Source: Deltaproteobacteria bacterium
Lineage (GTDB): Bacteria > Desulfobacterota > JAFDIG01
NCBI GenBank assembly: GCA_019308145.1
Contig: JAFDIG010000079.1
Span: 1 to 8,482, forward strand
Direction of reading: 5' to 3'
DNA length: 8,482 nt
Numbering within the stretch: the first letter of the stretch is position 1; every line of letters starts with the position of its first letter. A program made the translations under genes and the position numbers. Shown piece after piece: positions 5,345-8,482 of the stretch. Under the pieces are notes generated by a model. It ran no database searches. It was not told where the DNA came from and saw only the letters and a list, made by a program, of their open reading frames with translations.

Positions 5345-8300
5345 TTGGAAGATTACACAGCATATTTTGGGAAAACAAAAAATCCACATAGCTTCAGTGC
5401 GATACGAATATCTATTGCTTCGCCAGAAAAGATTAGAGAATGGTCTTATGGGGAGGTAAAAAAACCTGAAACTATAAACTACAGGACCTTTAAACCTGAA
5501 CGAGGGGGACTTTTTTGTGCAAGGATCTTTGGCCCAATCAAAGATTATGAATGCAATTGTGGTAAGTATAAAAGGATGAAACATAGAGGAATAGTTTGTG
5601 AAAAATGTGGTGTTGAGGTTATCCAATCCAAGGTTAGAAGAGAAAGAATGGGCCATATTGAATTATCATCTCCAGTTGCTCATATATGGTTTTTAAAAAG
5701 CCTTCCGAGCAAGATAGGTACAGTGCTTGACATGACATTAAAGGAGTTAGAGCGCGTTCTCTATTTTGAATCTTATATTGTTATTGACCCAAAAGATACT
5801 CCTTTGAAATATAAAGAGCTCTTATCAGAAGAAAAGTATAGAGAAGCTCGTGAAAGATATGGGAATAACTTTGAGGCTGGTAATGGTGCTGAAGCTATAA
5901 AAGAGCTTCTAAAAAGGATTGATATTCCAAAGTTAGCAAAAGAACTAAGAAAAGAAATGAAGGAAACCAGCTCTGAAACCAAAAAAAAGAAACTATCAAA
6001 AAGGCTCAAAATTATTGAGGCGTTTAGGGATTCAGGTAATAAACCAGAATGGATGATATTAGATGTAATTCCTGTAATTCCACCTGACTTAAGACCATTA
6101 GTCCCTTTAGATGGTGGTAGATTTGCTACATCTGACCTAAACGATCTTTATAGAAGAGTTATAAATAGAAACAACCGTTTAAAAAGGTTACAAGAACTTA
6201 ATGCTCCGGATATTATAATTAGAAATGAAAAAAGAATGTTGCAGGAAGCAGTAGATGCTCTTTTTGATAATGGAAGAAGAGGACGTGTCATAACAGGACC
6301 TAATAAAAAGCCTTTGCGTTCACTTTCTGATATGCTTAGAGGGAAACAGGGAAGATTTCGCCAAAACCTTTTAGGAAAAAGGGTAGACTATTCTGGCCGT
6401 TCAGTAATTGTGGTTGGACCTGAATTAAAGTTGCATCAGTGCGGCCTTCCAAAGGTTATGGCTTTAGAACTTTTTAAACCTTTTATTTATAATAAATTGG
6501 AAGAAAGGGGTCTTGTATCCACTATAAAAAGTGCAAAAAAGATGGTGGAAAAGGAAAGGCCAGAGGTATGGGATGCATTGGAAGAAGTAATTAAAGAACA
6601 TCCTATTTTGTTGAACCGTGCTCCAACTCTCCATAGATTAGGTATACAAGCTTTTGAACCTGTACTTATTGAAGGCAAAGCAATACAACTTCACCCTTTA
6701 GTATGTGCTGCTTTTAATGCAGATTTTGATGGGGACCAGATGGCTGTTCATATTCCTCTCTCAACTGAGGCACAAGCTGAAGCACGAATACTTATGATGT
6801 CTACAAACAATATACTCTCACCAGCAAATGGTAAGCCTATTATAATCCCTACTCAGGATATTGTTTTAGGACTATATTATCTTACAAGGGAACGTCCTTT
6901 TTCAAAGGGAGAAGGAAGACTTTTTGCTGATCCTGATGAAGTTAGGATTGCCTTAGATAATGGTGAAGTGGATATTCATGCTCGTATTACCGTAAGAATT
7001 AATGGGGAAAGAATTGAAACTACAGTTGGTCGTCTCCTTGTGTGGGAGATTGTTCCTAAAGAGATTCCTTTTAAGATGGTCAATCGTGTGTTAGACAAAA
7101 AGGCTCTCGCAGCGATTATTGATTACTCCTATCGCAATGCTGGCAACAAAAAAACTGTTATCTTAGCTGATAAATTAAAAAATTTGGGGTTCAGATTCGC
7201 TACTGAGGCAGGCATATCTATATGTATAGATGACATGAAAATCCCAAAAAATAAGGAAAAATATTTAGCCCAGGCAAAAGAAGATACAGAAAAGGTAAGA
7301 GAACAGTATATAGAGGGGTTGATAACAGATGGAGAAAGATATAACAAAGTAATCGATATATGGGCAGAAGTAACTGAAACAATAGCATCAGAATTACTTA
7401 AAGAGTTAGGAACAGAGAAAATAGTCTCTCCAGATGGAAGAGAGATGATTACACAAAGTTTTAATCCTATTTATATGATGGCTGATTCTGGTGCAAGAGG
7501 AAGTGCTCAGCAAATAAGGCAGTTAGCTGGGATGAGAGGATTAATGGCTAAACCGTCAGGAGAGATTATAGAAACCCCTATAACAGCTAATTTTAGAGAA
7601 GGCTTAACAGTGCTTCAATATTTTATATCAACCCATGGTGCCAGAAAGGGATTAGCAGATACTGCCTTAAAGACTGCAAATTCAGGTTATCTTACCAGAA
7701 GACTGGTAGATGTTGCTCAAGATGTGGTAATAACTGAGGAGGATTGTGGAACTATAGATGGTATTGAAGTCTCTTCTTTAACTGAGGCAGGAGAAGTGAT
7801 TGAGCCTGTAAGTGCAAGAGTGCTTGGACGTTTAGCTATGGAAGATATAAAGGATCCGTTTACTGGAGAGATTATAGTAAGAAGAAATGAGGAAATTGAT
7901 GAAGAGAAGGTAGAAAAGATTGTAGAGGCTGGGTTAGAAAAGATTAAGATTAGATCAGTTCTTACATGTGAATCAAGAAATGGCGTATGTGCCAAGTGTT
8001 ATGGCAGGGATTTAGCCCGTGGCAAAATGGTCAATATAGGAGAAGCAGTTGGTATTATCGCGGCTCAATCTATTGGAGAACCAGGTACACAGCTTACCAT
8101 GAGAACATTCCATATAGGTGGTGCTGCCAGTCGAAGAGCAGAGCAAAGCACTCTTGAAGCTGGAACATCAGGGGTTATACGCTTCCATAATTTAAAAGTG
8201 GTAAGAAATAAAGAAGGTCGTCTAACTGTCATGAATAGAAATGGAGAGATTTCCATAGTAGATGAAAATGGTAGAGAGAAAAAACGGTATAGATTGGTTT

Positions 8301-8482
8301 ACGGTGCTCATCTCTTTGTGGAGGAAGGACAATTCGTACAGGAAGGTGAAAAGATTTCTGAGTGGGATCCATGGACAATGCCAATTCTTACAGAGGTAGG
8401 AGGTAAGGTAAAATTTGGAGATATTATAGAAGGTGTTACCATGCAAGAACAGGTTGATGAGATAACAGGTTTTTCACGAAAG
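5345..8482 (+). CDS. rpoC: DNA-directed RNA polymerase subunit beta', 3'-truncated by the window edge
   Basis: RpoC carries the catalytic magnesium and the clamp of RNA polymerase. 1046 codons are visible (E. coli has 1407) with no interruption. The TTG start gives MEDYTAYFGK, a Desulfobacterota-like N-terminus. Order: zinc ribbon C70, C72, C85, C88; clamp and coiled-coil region with a short charged stretch (about 200-220, KKKKLSKRLK); DYSGRSVIVVGP (about 351-362); the active-site NADFDGDQM at 458-466, with metal-binding D460, D462 and D464 at the same numbers as E. coli; MMADSGARGSAQQIRQLAGM in the secondary-channel/F-loop area (711-730); bridge helix about 760-793; second zinc site C801, C875, C882, C885; trigger-loop start GEPGTQLTMRTFHIGGAA (911-928). 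After residue 928 comes the SI3 insertion typical of Gram-negative beta', still unfinished at the window end. It follows rpoB by 115 nt and is probably in the same transcript. Confidence 0.98.
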   Translation, partial: MEDYTAYFGKTKNPHSFSAIRISIASPEKIREWSYGEVKKPETINYRTFKPERGGLFCARIFGPIKDYECNCGKYKRMKHRGIVCEKCGVEVIQSKVRRERMGHIELSSPVAHIWFLKSLPSKIGTVLDMTLKELERVLYFESYIVIDPKDTPLKYKELLSEEKYREARERYGNNFEAGNGAEAIKELLKRIDIPKLAKELRKEMKETSSETKKKKLSKRLKIIEAFRDSGNKPEWMILDVIPVIPPDLRPLVPLDGGRFATSDLNDLYRRVINRNNRLKRLQELNAPDIIIRNEKRMLQEAVDALFDNGRRGRVITGPNKKPLRSLSDMLRGKQGRFRQNLLGKRVDYSGRSVIVVGPELKLHQCGLPKVMALELFKPFIYNKLEERGLVSTIKSAKKMVEKERPEVWDALEEVIKEHPILLNRAPTLHRLGIQAFEPVLIEGKAIQLHPLVCAAFNADFDGDQMAVHIPLSTEAQAEARILMMSTNNILSPANGKPIIIPTQDIVLGLYYLTRERPFSKGEGRLFADPDEVRIALDNGEVDIHARITVRINGERIETTVGRLLVWEIVPKEIPFKMVNRVLDKKALAAIIDYSYRNAGNKKTVILADKLKNLGFRFATEAGISICIDDMKIPKNKEKYLAQAKEDTEKVREQYIEGLITDGERYNKVIDIWAEVTETIASELLKELGTEKIVSPDGREMITQSFNPIYMMADSGARGSAQQIRQLAGMRGLMAKPSGEIIETPITANFREGLTVLQYFISTHGARKGLADTALKTANSGYLTRRLVDVAQDVVITEEDCGTIDGIEVSSLTEAGEVIEPVSARVLGRLAMEDIKDPFTGEIIVRRNEEIDEEKVEKIVEAGLEKIKIRSVLTCESRNGVCAKCYGRDLARGKMVNIGEAVGIIAAQSIGEPGTQLTMRTFHIGGAASRRAEQSTLEAGTSGVIRFHNLKVVRNKEGRLTVMNRNGEISIVDENGREKKRYRLVYGAHLFVEEGQFVQEGEKISEWDPWTMPILTEVGGKVKFGDIIEGVTMQEQVDEITGFSRK

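Noticed and set aside
5330..5656. Open frame of 108 codons on the - strand over the start of rpoC
   Set aside because: It is antisense to the beta' N-terminus and zinc ribbon, and its composition is that of a shadow frame. The other - strand frames within rplL, rpoB and rpoC are rejected for the same reason.
1..8482. A novel defence, mobile or biosynthetic system
   Set aside because: Essentially every base is accounted for by rplJ, rplL, rpoB, rpoC and two short spacers. No extra gene, direct repeat array, integrase, or composition break was seen.

Overview
The window is a classic bacterial housekeeping operon segment, all on the + strand: the 3' part of rplJ (ribosomal protein L10), complete rplL (L7/L12), complete rpoB (RNA polymerase beta) and the first 1046 codons of rpoC (RNA polymerase beta'), in the conserved rplJ-rplL-rpoB-rpoC order. 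It is cut at both ends: about the first 30 residues of L10 are missing on the left, and beta' runs off the right edge inside its SI3 insertion. I found no mobile element, CRISPR array, tRNA or rRNA. No frameshift or internal stop shows in the reading frames; I read the whole rpoC frame codon by codon.

Organism: AT-rich DNA with heavy use of AGA/AGG and ATA codons. Both polymerase subunits are of the long, insertion-containing Gram-negative type: beta has SI1 and SI2, and beta' has a zinc ribbon and the start of SI3. From memory, the wording of many blocks (for example the beta C-terminal third and the beta' N-terminus MEDYTAYFGK...FSAIRI) is closest to Desulfobacterota (former Deltaproteobacteria). 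An AT-rich, possibly thermophilic or syntrophic, member of that group or a sister phylum is the best guess. Genus cannot be told from this window.

Layout: 1-432 rplJ (partial); 433-463 a 31-nt spacer with a strong Shine-Dalgarno; 464-847 rplL; 848-1041 a 194-nt spacer rich in inverted repeats; 1042-5229 rpoB; 5230-5344 a 115-nt spacer, also full of inverted repeats; 5345-8482 rpoC (partial, TTG start). No gene-free stretch exceeds 300 bases.

How the parts work together: L10 anchors L7/L12 dimers on the large ribosomal subunit to make the factor-recruiting stalk, and beta and beta' form the RNA polymerase catalytic core. Co-transcription ties ribosome and polymerase supply together. L7/L12 is needed in several copies per ribosome and polymerase is needed much less, so an attenuating or processing element between rplL and rpoB is expected. 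The 194-nt spacer holds a good candidate: a 43-nt hairpin (980-1022) directly before the rpoB Shine-Dalgarno, overlapping an alternative stem that would hide that site.

I see no previously undescribed system here. The observations worth following are the RNA structures in the two spacers, the TTG start of rpoC and a few lineage features of the beta subunit.
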